64,000 nt of DNA from Theristus sp. LFF4_11 (lineage: Eukaryota > Nematoda > Chromadorea > Monhysterida > Xyalidae): contig JASANC010003039.1 in NCBI GenBank assembly GCA_030248135.1, forward strand, positions 1-64,000. The letters are read 5' to 3'. The notes beneath the pieces are model-generated. The model was not told where the DNA came from. It ran no database searches and saw only the letters and a list, made by a program, of their open reading frames with translations. The first letter of the stretch is position 1, and every line of letters begins with the position of its first letter. Shown piece by piece: positions 32,883 through 45,000 of the stretch. The position numbers and the translations under genes were made by a program.

Positions 32883-33824
32883 TTTTTGCTGCTTTCAATT
32901 TTTTTAAACAATTGATGAAATATTTTTAAAATCACATTGTTTCCAAATGCAATGTACGGTCTGTATTATCTGCTACTTGTGCGTCACTACCGAAATAGTT
33001 TTGTTTTAAAATAACACAATCTGCACTTTATTATCGGCACGCCATCCAAAAACCGTACAAATGAGGTCAATATGTTTGTAATATCTAAACTGTCTCCCCT
33101 GCATGGCACAGTTTTGTTCATGTCTTGCGTGTTTTGGCGGTGGTTGGTAGATTTGCATTGTACGTGTGATAATCCATACATATCTTACCTTACCTTTTGT
33201 TCTGACTTCTTCAATTTCAACTGAATTTTATTATCGGGATGAAACAGAATTTCAATGAAAAGTAAGAAAGGGATAAACTTTTTTGCTAAAAGTATTCAGT
33301 ATTCATAAATTTTCGAGTATTCCATGTCGAAAGGAGATGCGTACAATTGCGACAGAGACTTGCGGCCTGGACAATCGCGGCCTCGGACAAACCCCGGTTA
33401 TTGGAATGTTACATGTACGCTGCTGTACACAACAAAAATGTACATAAAAAAACTGCAGACCTAACAATTCAGCAGCTTTATCGGAATACGAAATCACTTC
33501 ATCAAATCTGACAATAGACACTTCAAAAACATTGAAAACACACAAGACGTCGCTGAAGATTGACAGTTGAGCGGGTAAAAAGTTTGTAAAACAGAAAACC
33601 AGTGGTTAACTTGAAAGCCAACATTCAATGCTGAAAAAGCTACAGAAGTCCACTGCAAAAAAATACTAGAATAAGTCAACTTGAATTAGCCAAACAACAG
33701 TAACGTTAATATTGATTTTGGTGGTTACAAAAACCGCAAAACCCATTACTTAATGCAAAGCGTTACCAAAGAGGCAAAGATAATCTTTGAGAATTGAACA
33801 AAAACCGCTGAAAATAAAAGCAAA
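32883..33824. other. Divergent intergenic region between SOD-like gene and KCNH
   Basis: The two genes are transcribed away from each other across this 940-bp spacer, so both promoters should lie here. I see no conserved coding sequence and no motif that I can name with confidence. Confidence 0.45.
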
Positions 33825-36800
33825 ATGAACATCAACTTGTCCAACAGTGATCCAACGCAGCCGTCATCGACCACCAGCGGTTCCGAGTTGTCAGCTGGCG
33901 ACTGCCAGATAACCGACCATGAAGTGCCGAGTTCGCTGAAACGTGCTGTTTCATGCCTCAATGAAATCTGTAAGCTTTTAAAGACAAATGGTACATACTG
34001 GCCATAAATTGTACTTAAGGTGTTGGTGATTTGGATGTGGTTGTAGTGTACCACGCCAATCACACTCTAAGAGCATTGCAGAGGGTGATTCCACTCACAG
34101 ACTCGAGCTATGCGCTGGTGTGCGGCATGGAGCCGGCGGCTGGTCGGGTGTTGTACGTGAACGGCGGCTTCCAGCGAGCGACCGGCTACACGCTGGACGA
34201 CCTCGGCGGGTCGCAGTCGACCGACTGGGTGACGAGGGTGGTGTTCACGAACAAGCACACCAGCAGCGAGCACCAGCGCCGCATCGTGCACGCGTTGAAC
34301 ACGAACAGCGAATGCGCGCTCGCCGTGATGGTCGAGAAGAAGAACGGTCAGACAGAAGCATCGGTCGGCTTGGAAATCTAAAAAATTGTCTCTATTCTTG
34401 TTACGTTGTGAAACAAACCTAAAAAGAAAGATCTCACTTTGTAACCCGGAACATTCTGGCCAAAGGAGGCGTCCAACTGGCGCATGTGTCCGTCAAGCGA
34501 ATCCTGGACGAGTTGCAGCGTGTCTGCCTGCTCGTCGTTGCGCTCGACATTGTGCCCACCGGCGAGAACAGTGCGTTTCAACAAAAATGGGACAATTATT
34601 AACATATAAATGCTGACAAAGCAACAGATAAAGCTCGCGAATAATACTGAAATACCGAAAAAATTGGAAATGAAGCCAAATTTTCAAGGTCTTTTATTCA
34701 TGGTTGATCATAAAAATGTACCCCGCCAGTTTTTTTTGTTGCAGGTCACAGAACAAGCAGTCTGATGCTGGCGGATGAAAGCGGCTTGGATCCGGAACCG
34801 AATAAACCAAAGGTACATACAATACCACCTACATTAGCTCAGTTGATCAAAGTGAATAATGACACTGCTTAACACCGTTTATAAACTGCAGCACCACAAA
34901 TACATATTCGATGGTGAGGGAACCTTCAAAATGTTCTGGGACTGGCTGACTCTAGTGGCAACCGTGTTCATTGGAGTGGTGAGATAGAAACAACAAGTGG
35001 ATACTTTGTGTACATTTTTATCCGAAACACTAGATACAGTGTACGGTACATTTCCAGGTCGCACCCTACAACGCGGTATTTTTAGTTGGCAACGTCGATC
35101 AGGTGGCAAGCACCGCCACGACATGCATCATGTTCATCTTTTGGGCAGGTGCAAGCTAACATGTTACAAAATTAAGACAAGATTGCTTTTCGCTAACAAC
35201 CGTCAAAATAATTTTTCTTCCAGATATACTCGTAAATTTCCGATGTACGTTTCGTGACCGACTGGGTCAACGTGTGGAACAACCTGGCCTGATCATCAAA
35301 CATTATTTGGTCACGTGGTTCATTGTTGATCTGCTTGCGGCGTTGCCATACGAACTGATTACGTTCGTTGGATACCACGACGTGAGTGTTGTTTACGGCT
35401 GGTTTTTGATAAAGTTGGTTACTTGATTACTGGTGCTTGGGCTACACCCACGTTGACACAGTGTATTTTTTCAACGCCATGCTGCTTGTTTAAAATCGTC
35501 CGAACTTGTCTATTGTTCGCCGTTTCAGACGCGTGCCATTCAACTTTTCAAGTGCCTACGCCTGCTGCGTCTCATAAAGTTGATCCACTTTCTGACCGAA
35601 TACTCTCGACACGCCTCGGTGATCATGGTCATCAATATGACGCTCTATCTACTGCTCGCTCATTGGTTTGCCTGCATCTGGTTCTACGTTGGAAAGTTTG
35701 TTCAGCATGAAACTTGTTTCAAACGCTTCACGCAATATATAGTGTAGTGTAGATGGAACGTGTCACACCGAAGTGACGTCATTTGCTGTAAAAATGCAAG
35801 CTTGTCATGCACAGGCACCAAATTTTAGTTGGATTGACATGCGTATTTGTAAAGGAATCACCCAAACAGACTACGTTGCTTTGACAAACGCGTACTTTAA
35901 AGCACATGACGTCATTTTGGTCTGACACTATCGAATAAATAGCTATTAGTAATTTCTCCTTCACTTCACAGCTACGAATACGAGGTCGGTCGCCGATCGT
36001 GGAACATGGGTATGCCAACGATTTCTTCCACACCTTTTCAGTTTGAAAGAACACAAAAAAGTGATGACATAAAGGTACAGTATTTAGGCTGGGTCTACCA
36101 GCTTGCTCGTCAGGCATACCGTGAGTTTTTGAGCAACGTGCCAGGCAATTTCGTGCTGAAACCCGATCACCTGCAGTGGTACTGGAGCAGCATGTATTTC
36201 AGCTTGACCATGCTGACGACGGTAAAAAATGCCATACTTTTTATAAATTTAAAAAGTTAATTTCAAAGAGTGTTGATGAAAGTCTTTTTTCTAGGTTGGT
36301 TTTGGCAACATGGCGGCTAATTCGGTATTAGAGAAAATCGTCTGTTGTATTGCGATGCCAATATTCGGTAAAACAAGTATTATTACACTACAAGTAGTAT
36401 TACTACTATTTTGTAACTATTAGTAATAATAGCATAATAGTAATTGATCGATTCCTAACAACACTGTTCTCCAGCCCTGATGAACGCGGTGGTGTTTGGC
36501 AACGTGACAGCAATCATCCAACGGATGTACACTCGTCGGTTCGCCTACGACATTGCTGGCAACGAATTGACCGACTTTTTTCGCATTCACAACGTACCAC
36601 GACCATTGCGCAAAAAGATGAACGACTTTTATGCGTCCTTTTGGACTGTGAACCGAGGCATCACTTCGGACAAGGTAAGACACGCATTCAATAAATCATG
36701 TTCTTGAACAATAAATTGAAGAAACAAGGTCATACAGTCTGTAGTTGTAATGGTTGTCAATACTGTCAAGTAAAGCACCAATTGAGTTCTTTCTTGTCAA

Positions 36801-38037
36801 GTCAAATGTCTTTCTTGACACCTCTTGGCGGTACTCTTTAATTCATGAGCACCAACTGACTGCTATTAACTGATTATGTTTAGATTCTCGAAAAGTTTCC
36901 GGATGGGCTACGTGCGGACATCTGTGAGCACATCCATGGGGATCTGTTTCGACTGCGACCGTTTCAAACAATGTCAAGAGAAAGTAGAAGACAACTGGCG
37001 CTAAATGTGACTTTCTTATTCAAAAAAAAGAATTTCAACAACGGCCCAAATCCTTTCCGGTACTTTCTAGGTCAAACAAACATTTGCGCATCGCGACGAA
37101 GTGCTCCTGAGCGTTGGTGAAGTGCCAAAAAACCTGATCTATTGCATCGGCGGCGAGCTGGATGTTCGTCAGCCAGAGACGGGTTTCGTGACAACCCTCG
37201 GTAAACAAAAGACGCCGTTCGCCGATCCATAACAGATGATCTACTTATTTAAAGCTGCAGCACTGATTGTTTAGTTTGATTCAAAGCAATTGTGCAACAC
37301 TGCGGGTGAAAAGTTAAGTTGAAAACAACAAGTTGAAGAAATAATGGCCGGCTAAAAGTTGCAGCTGCCGGCCAACTGCTTGGCGGTGATCTCGTTCGCG
37401 TCTCTGCCAAGCAAGCGACCTCGCGATTCCGCGTTCGTGTGCGCTCGCAAGTGGCCGAAGTGCGTCTGCTGCCAGTGGCCTCGATCGTTGAGGTGCTGCA
37501 TCGACAGCCGGAGTTGGCCGTGGTCGTTGCTACGATGCTCGACGCTGAACTCGTCGTTGATCTCGTTGGGCAGGTCGTTAAGTTAAACCTTTTTTGGATG
37601 TAGCAAAAAAATGTAAATATAAAACTAATGCGTTAGCCAATTACCACAGGAATTTTTTTCTAGGATTTATTTGACACTTCGCTGTCCGCGCTGTCGCCCA
37701 ACATTAAGGAAATGCTGACGAAGAATCCGCAAAACTCGACAAGTGCTGTTTGTGAGTGGTTTTTGCAACAAAGCTTCGTTGAAAAGTGTTATTTGACGCT
37801 TCATTTTTTGACATTTTTTATTGCCGCAATGTGCCTGTTACAGTTGAACCGGAACAATCAACACCGAACGTCAACGACATTTTAGAAGAACTTCGTTCGA
37901 TTCGATCTAAATTGGACGAAATTACAAAACCCACCGACAAAGAACAGAAGACTCGGTTGGAGAATCAAAACAAACCCACAAAGTTTTGTGATCTGGAACA
38001 ACAGGTTTCTTTGTCAAAACAACATAAAAGCTCCTAA
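33825..38037 (+). CDS. KCNH-family voltage-gated potassium channel (EAG/ERG/ELK), 16 exons
   Basis: Exons 33825-33969, 34047-34346, 34466-34570, 34745-34812, 34892-34978, 35058-35148, 35224-35381, 35529-35695, 35972-36221, 36295-36367, 36475-36674, 36884-37006, 37071-37200, about 37359-37573, 37664-37751, 37844-38037. All phases fit, giving about 797 residues with no stop. Order: N-terminal PAS domain (LYVNGGFQRATGYTLDDL), S1 (FWDWLTLVATVFIGV), S2-S3 (DILVNFRCTF, LVTWFIVDLLAALPYEL), S4 (LFKCLRLLRLIKLIHFL), S5 (AHWFACIWFYVG), pore, S6, C-linker and cyclic-nucleotide-binding homology domain (VGEVPKNLIYCIGGELDV). The selectivity filter TTVGFGN marks a K+ channel, and IIQRMY after S6 is typical of ERG/ELK. 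It acts in the plasma membrane of excitable cells. S4 carries only about five basic residues. I cannot decide the subfamily. The C-terminus ends in a short helical, possibly coiled-coil, stretch. Confidence 0.93.
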
Positions 38038-38230
38038 AGCAGGAACTAATTATTCATTGCGTTTCTCCACAGTGTTGAGCTCCGTTAGATATCTACATGC
38101 AACAGTAGCCCATTTCAAAAACAATAAACAGCTAAATACCGCAAACATCAGAGAACCACAGAATCGGCAACATAAACATCGTCCAGTATAGTGCAGCTGG
38201 CTGATGAAGCTCAGAGATATTTCATTCGAC

Positions 38231-38236
38231 AATAAA
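38231..38236 (+). terminator. Likely poly(A) signal of the KCNH gene
   Basis: AATAAA stands about 195 nt after the KCNH stop codon, on the coding strand, within a sensible distance for a 3' UTR. Confidence 0.5.
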
Positions 38237-41200
38237 ACCATTCACACACTGGCCTTTTGTACTTTCAAAGGCATAAACAACATCATTACTTGCATACAGC
38301 CGTGTGTTGTTGTTTAAAATGCACAGAATTCGACCGCCGCCGCCGACACAAAAACTACGGGCAGACTTCAGCACTGTTGTGTACGCCACGGTGCACAAAA
38401 AAGTTGACTGCTTCTGTTGAGTGCTGCAGACGACCCTGGCGCGAACGCAAGCCACTCAGCGCACACTCTGCCTCATTACATTTCATTCAACACATCCGCC
38501 CGACGCTTCCAGCCTGTGCACTCGCCGTCCGGCAGTTATTGGCTTCTGCTCGCTCGGCAGCACATCGCCTATTTATTGGTCACGTCCGTGCCTGAAAATG
38601 CGTTTTCTCTGCACATCTGCACAACACACATTCAACAGTTTACAAGGCGATCAACATTTGGCGCTGCACTGCCTGCGATATGCACAACTATACTGATCAC
38701 TTCACCGGCGAAATACGCAGCTAACAACATTTGTGTTATTGTGTATGCTCAAAGTGGTAAATGGCAAAAGACCGTATTGCCCGCAAGTCATACAGCCGGC
38801 GAGCGTGTGTGTATGCTGTAAAAACAAGCAATAGCGCATTCGCCCGGCTGCCACAACAACAACAACAACAAGACGAAGAAGCGACAAAATATATTGCGAT
38901 CACCAGACAAGCAACCAACCAGGCAGACGGACACTAAAACTAACCAGTGTGGTGATTGAGCGTTAGAAAGTTGCGCTCAATGTGCCGCTTATTCATCCGT
39001 GTGTTTCCACAGAGATGAACGAATATGAGACTTGTGCAGACGTGCACTACACCCGCAGCAAGCGAACCCGCCCACCCAACGAAACGCCATAAGGCACTGA
39101 GGATAAATATATCTGTGCAGTTCTCGCGCGTTGGAACACACAATCGTGTGCTGCACAACATTACACAGCGAGTATGCGGCTGCTAACAACTGGCAATAAG
39201 CACACACACATGCTGAAACCTGGGCTGAACCCTTGTTCTCAGTCACCGTGGTGCACAGCAGCAGCTGCTGGCGTAGTGCGCGTTGCACGATTTTCAACAT
39301 TGCCAGCAAGGTTTTATGATCCACTTTTCTTTGCATGCAGTTGTTAACGAACTTGTGTTGGTGACATGGGATGTTCTGCCCGTTGGCACATTGAACAAAT
39401 TCCAAGTTCTTACTGCTGTTCTGTGACGACTGTTGTGGACAGCCACAGTCACCTTGGGCTCACTTTTTGTTCTTCACTAAAGGAACGCTGACGTGTTGCA
39501 GCGGTGTCCACAGCGCATCATCATTTGTGGTGCATCTGTGCGTCGCTGGCTCGTCCCGTCCACGATCCATATGGAAGACCCACATTCATTGCTCGGCGTT
39601 CTTCTTTCTTCTCCTGCTCAACTATAACTCGTTTTATTCTGCAGTTTCGCCATCATAACTTGGTTCATTCCCTCCATTAGCCCGTATCATTTTACGTTTA
39701 TGCAGAGATTTAGTTGCAATATTTTTATGTTAAACCGGACTAACGAAACTTTGTGACATTATCACATTCAAAGTCTGCTGTTGCATAATCATGTTGTAAC
39801 GGTGTGGTTTTAAATAAAGAGTACCTGGTATCTCCTTTTTGTTTTCTTACATCTCTTATTCAGGCGTGTTAAAATTTGTGCAATGTTTTTATACTAACAA
39901 TCGATGTATGTACTTCCTTATCATTAGACAAATTTCATTCACTCAAAAATTCGCGTCGATGAACGAAATCGCAATGAGTTATGTTTTCTTGCACAGTTTT
40001 CGATTGGATAAGGCCATCCGCATTCAACTTGTTTTGTTTACTATTAGTTCTTGAAATGTTAAAATTCTGCAACTTTATGATGTTTGCGTAGCTTTTTGTT
40101 TGATTGGTTTTCGATAGTCAACTAGAACTGGTTTCAGTTGTTTTAGCTTCACTTTAATGCTGCATGTGGTTTTCAGGTTTTTACTTTGTTTTGTGTACTA
40201 CTAGCTTGGCCAGCACAACAGAAAAAGCTCTTACGCGCGAATTACACGTACCTTACACATGTGCGTGTATTTCTCGTCTAAAGTTTTTTGGTGGCCTAAT
40301 TGCATTTACAAAAAACCGGCTTGTTGACCTTCGTCAGCTTAGATTTTTGACATATTGTTTTGAACAGAAATTGAGTTTTAGAATTGCTTGCCGCTGACAA
40401 TCATGAATTATAGCAAATTACATACATGAAAATATTTTCAGCTTTATCAGTACACGTAGTATCAATTTGTTTTCACATTTCTTTTATGTCCCTTTAGAAA
40501 AGTTGCATTTGCATGGACCACAGGCAAGCAACAGCCGTGATAAATTGCGACAAAAGCGACGGAGACTAAGTCAAACAACAACAAATAACTACAATCAATT
40601 CGCATCGACGACGTGGTTTTTGAAGGAAACTTGCTTGACCAAGAATAAAACATGTTGCCAAACGCTTTCTGTGGAGAAGTGTTTTTTGTAAGGAATTTTT
40701 TCATAGCACAGCATCGGAAGGTGTTGTGAAAAATGAATTTTTTCAAACCACACCACCACACACTGTGTGAGCTGTCGAGGCAAGCATGGTGAAATTTAGC
40801 CAAGTTCACCCTTGTCGCCTCTTCTGAGTTTTCGCGTTTTTGTTGCGTAGGTCCGGACAAGCAGCCTATCAACAACCAATAGACTGACAGAGCGAACGAC
40901 ACTACATTGGACAAGCATGCTATACCGGAAAGCGCCAAGAACACGCGAAATAAATCGCGGATATACGCAACCAGCAACGAACAATGCGTTTGACACAACA
41001 CGCATGCATCGGACAGTTGAGGCCTTCCCACGCCTGAGAAGCTTTCCAGCGGTTGGCGTTTGCTTGTTTGTTGGGCACTTTCAGTGTGCCACCGAGCACG
41101 CACGGAGTTCAACAGTGGCATTTATATTGCATCTCCTTCCTCCGTACACCAGGCGCAGGTCAAACACTCTCAGAGGCACGCAGCTGCAATTCTTCATGCT

Positions 41201-42032
41201 TATACCACGGCGCGTGTCCGATGTCACGTTTAATTTCTTGTTTGTTCTGCGCCTTCTCTCCTGGCTATGCTTGTAACAACGGCAGCGGCTGTTTATACGA
41301 CCGGGTTGCCCGTTCTCATGAAGGTGTTTCACTCGTTTGCTTTGTTGTGGCCGTTGGTGGGTGTGCGCACACGCGCTACTGGACGGTAGATACATGGACA
41401 TTGAAAACAAGCAGAGCTTCTCGTGTTTCCCCAGAACATTCAGTCGCTTGCACGCCGTTCCAACAGGCGATAAAATGAACGCCATCCAAATGATGCGCCG
41501 TTCTTCACCATTTCCGCTTTTAAGGCAAACAGAGTGAAAAAGTTTCTCTCTGTTTTCTGCCTCTATTTTGCCTCCAACCTCCCAAACACCCTCTTATCTG
41601 ATGGAACAGATTTCGTAGCAGAAAAGCTACTTGTTGCGTCGTCGCTTCATTCTTACTGTGTGTTCTAAAAAAATGTTTTTCAAACCAGCAGTTTGTATCC
41701 ATTGTTGGTGCAATTTTGTCGCTATGATATTACCAACGCCACACTTCTTTCAGAGGTCTTGCCTTACGACATTGAATGTCGAGTTGTGTGCGTCCTGGCT
41801 CACATGCACGGTGCTACGTGCGTTCTAAAATGAGTGAGAACTAGCGAAAGCCACCTTATAGTCATAATTAAATCATTACTTCAGTGTTTTTACATTTTCA
41901 TGTTATGATAGAATCAATACAATTAATACATTGTCTATCTTTTTGTCAGGTGAGGCGTGGTGGCCTCGTATCATTGAAAAAAACTGTATGATTGATATAT
42001 TTACTCACTTTTGTGCGACCAGTTAACAAAAA
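38237..42032. other. 4-kb region without a recognised gene
   Basis: Several long open frames occur because the GC content is moderate and stops are sparse. The longest, on the minus strand at 40462-41121 (219 codons), has Cys/Phe/Leu-rich composition, no signal peptide or domain, and is not supported by splice signals or family resemblance. Others overlap it on both strands. A (CAA)n run is at 38853-38870. The right part should hold the promoter and 5' UTR of the DIM-1-like gene. Confidence 0.5.
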
Positions 42033-45000
42033 ATGCCCGACGGGAAACCTCCGCATTTTCCTCAGCAGCCCGTGGCCCGACAGAATGAGGACGGGTCACT
42101 CGAATTGGAATGTTTCATGGAGGTAAGCACAAAGTTGATTGAACATTCAAAACATCTTGTTGTTACAGTTCAACTTTTCCCTCACTGACACGAGCACACT
42201 GCATGTGTGTGAGCCAGTTGATCACAATACCGTTTTTCCTGTGACAGAACAGACAACTTGGTCCGCAGTATTTTCTGTTTCTTTGTTAATCAACAAAAAC
42301 AAAACAAAAAAGTTCACACTCATCCAATCAGTGAACTGTTCAAAAGCAAATGTAATTCTTAAAAATTCTTCCATATAAAAAAGTTTTGTCTAACTCTTCA
42401 GGCTAATCCGTTGCCCGACATCAAGTGGTTTTACGATCAGAACGAACTAAAAGATGGTGGCCGCTTTTCCATGCGATTAGACAACAAGGGCTCGGATGCT
42501 TACTCTGCAATCCTACAAATTAAGGTTTGCACAAGTTTTGTAAAACTTTTCGTGTAAAGTATAGTTGATGAAATTAGACGCCTCTCCAGTCGCTTGCCAG
42601 TTCATTAGGACAATACCAAACGTACAAAACCGCACTCAGCCCCAATCACACGAATCACAACCTTATATAGCGCTACTATCGACTGTATCATAGACCGCAG
42701 ACGTTAACCAATGACGCTGTAGTTAATGTTGTGTTCAGCGACCTTGAAAACCAATAAAACATCTTCTTTCTGCACAGCATTTTTAGAATAGTGTGAAATT
42801 TAGTTCTGTGAAGAAGCCAGGGGTGCAATTTTCCGCCATTGGGGCCATACGATACGTGTACCTAGGGTTAGGGGAAAAAAAAAATCCGGATTTTTTTTTA
42901 AATTAAAAAAAAAAATTTTTTAAAAAAAAAATTTTTTTTTTTTACAAGTTAGGTTCGTTCGAAGCGTCTCGTCGAGCTGAGTTCATCTAGACTATTTTCA
43001 GAACGATCCGGGAAACTATAAGAGCGAAAATCGTGTTTTATTGAAATTATGTCCATTTCATAGAGGGAAAGTTGCATTTTCAACAGTAAAACAGGGCAAT
43101 TTTTCACGTGTACTTGAATATTGAACCGTTCTTAGTGGTTCCTCTTTAGAAAATTACCAAAATTTGACTGTGTTCAAAAATTCCTGTTTGCTGTAGCTAA
43201 GTCGGCAACCCCTGTCGACCCGGTCGCCCCCCCCCCCCCCAAGACACTTACTTTCAGGTTCAACCAGCTATGCTATCTGCCACATGGCGAGAGCCCACTC
43301 TTCAAATCATCGTATCGAAAACACGTACCATGATTTCGCGATCACGTTGCGGGCAACTGACAGACGCAAGTTTAACACGTTAGTTTAGCTCAGCACGCAA
43401 GTTTTAACATGTGGCCATGTTATCGGGTATCTGAAAAACGGTCGTGTGATGTGGTATTAACCAACATCTCCGCTCAAATTGTTTAACAATATATCGCACA
43501 ACTCCATTGTAGACCTATAACATACGCCAATCAACAAGATATCATGTTCATCTCATGGCCTACCGACTGAAAAACATGTTCTAAGTTGCAAGAAAACGAT
43601 TTCTGAAACGATATTTCAATTCAGTTAAGTCATTTCAACGCTAAAAATTGACTCTAGAAGTCATCCAAATCGAAAAACATGGAGTACGTCGGTCAAAATG
43701 ACCAAATAATGACATTTACCTAAGCACACAAAGAAGTTGGGAAGAAAATTTGGTTTGAACTTTCAAAAAATTATGCCATAAATCGAATTTTCAGAGCAAA
43801 GTAGAAGAAAAAATTTTCAAATTTTTTTTTTAAGTTTGAAAAAAAAAATCCAAATTTTAAAAAAAAAAAAAACGAAAAAAAAATAAAAAAAAATTTTTTT
43901 TTTCAAAGCCCCTAACCCTACGTGTACCTGCCCTATCGTTTTCAGCGCTCCCGAAAACCCCCAGTGCGTCTCAAGATCGGTTGCATTAGCTGGTATGATA
44001 GTGACCAATAATGACCAAGGCAATGAGTAATCACAACTCAAAAGCAGCCAATCAGTCAGCCCGGGTGTTCACCATTCACAGCTCAATTCTCAAACGTCAG
44101 TGTCGTTTTTCTCACCAAACCTCAGGACTTGGCCGACAGTGATGCCGGTGCATACCGCTGCGCCATTGTGAATCCGTTCGGCAAGGGCAACGCCAACTTC
44201 AACTTGAAGCTGACCGGCTTCAGCGCACCGACGTTCGTTGAAAAGCCGCAGATCAGCTCGCGCGACGATGGACAAGTGATGGTAATGGAGTTCAGGTGCT
44301 GCACAACGCTTGCTGCTTTCATGGCTTCAGACGAACGAGCTGCCTTATAGCTTTGTAGCTTTAGTAGTGTCAGATAACACGAAAACCGAAGAATGTGTAT
44401 TTGAGATTTGTTGTCGACAGAGACTAGACGACTTGTTCGACATTCAGTTGATCGGAACTACCTGTTATGATTAGATATTTATTCAGTTTGCAATACTTTA
44501 GGAAAAAAAGAACGCTGATTACAGGGTGCCTTTCGAGAACAAGTCAAACAACATTACCCAAAACTCCATAACGTCGCTTTCAGATGCAAATCGATATTCA
44601 AGCCGACCGTGGTCTGGACGAAACAGGATCACACCGTCACCGAATCTGACCGAGTGAAATTGATTTTCACGGAAGAAGCGAATCAGGTGTACCGATGCGC
44701 CATGGAGATCAAAGTGCGTTACTGAAATATTGTTTTCTTTTTAAAAAAACTGGTGTTTTTTAATTCTTTTGACACTTTTGTCCTGCCTGAAGGAGCCAAC
44801 AAAAGACAAAGACGCCGGCCAGTTCGTGTGCACGGTGAGCAACCAGTCCGGCAAACTAACAGCAACGTTCACAGTGAAGTTCGAAGGTACAGTACGCTTT
44901 CACTCAACAGCAAACTCGACAAACGCTGATAAATCAATTCTTTCATCAAGTAGTGTTCATCTAAACTGGACGCACTGGAAGTGTTAACACAAAACAGGAA

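Noticed and set aside
36008..36041. 34-nt mini-intron in the ninth KCNH exon (GTATGC...TTTTCAG)
   Set aside because: The exon is open without it and the length is below a practical minimum for spliceosomal introns. A longer linker is more likely.
40462..41121. 219-codon open frame on the minus strand
   Set aside because: No domain, no splice or start context, overlapped by long frames on other strands in the same low-stop region. Treated as chance.
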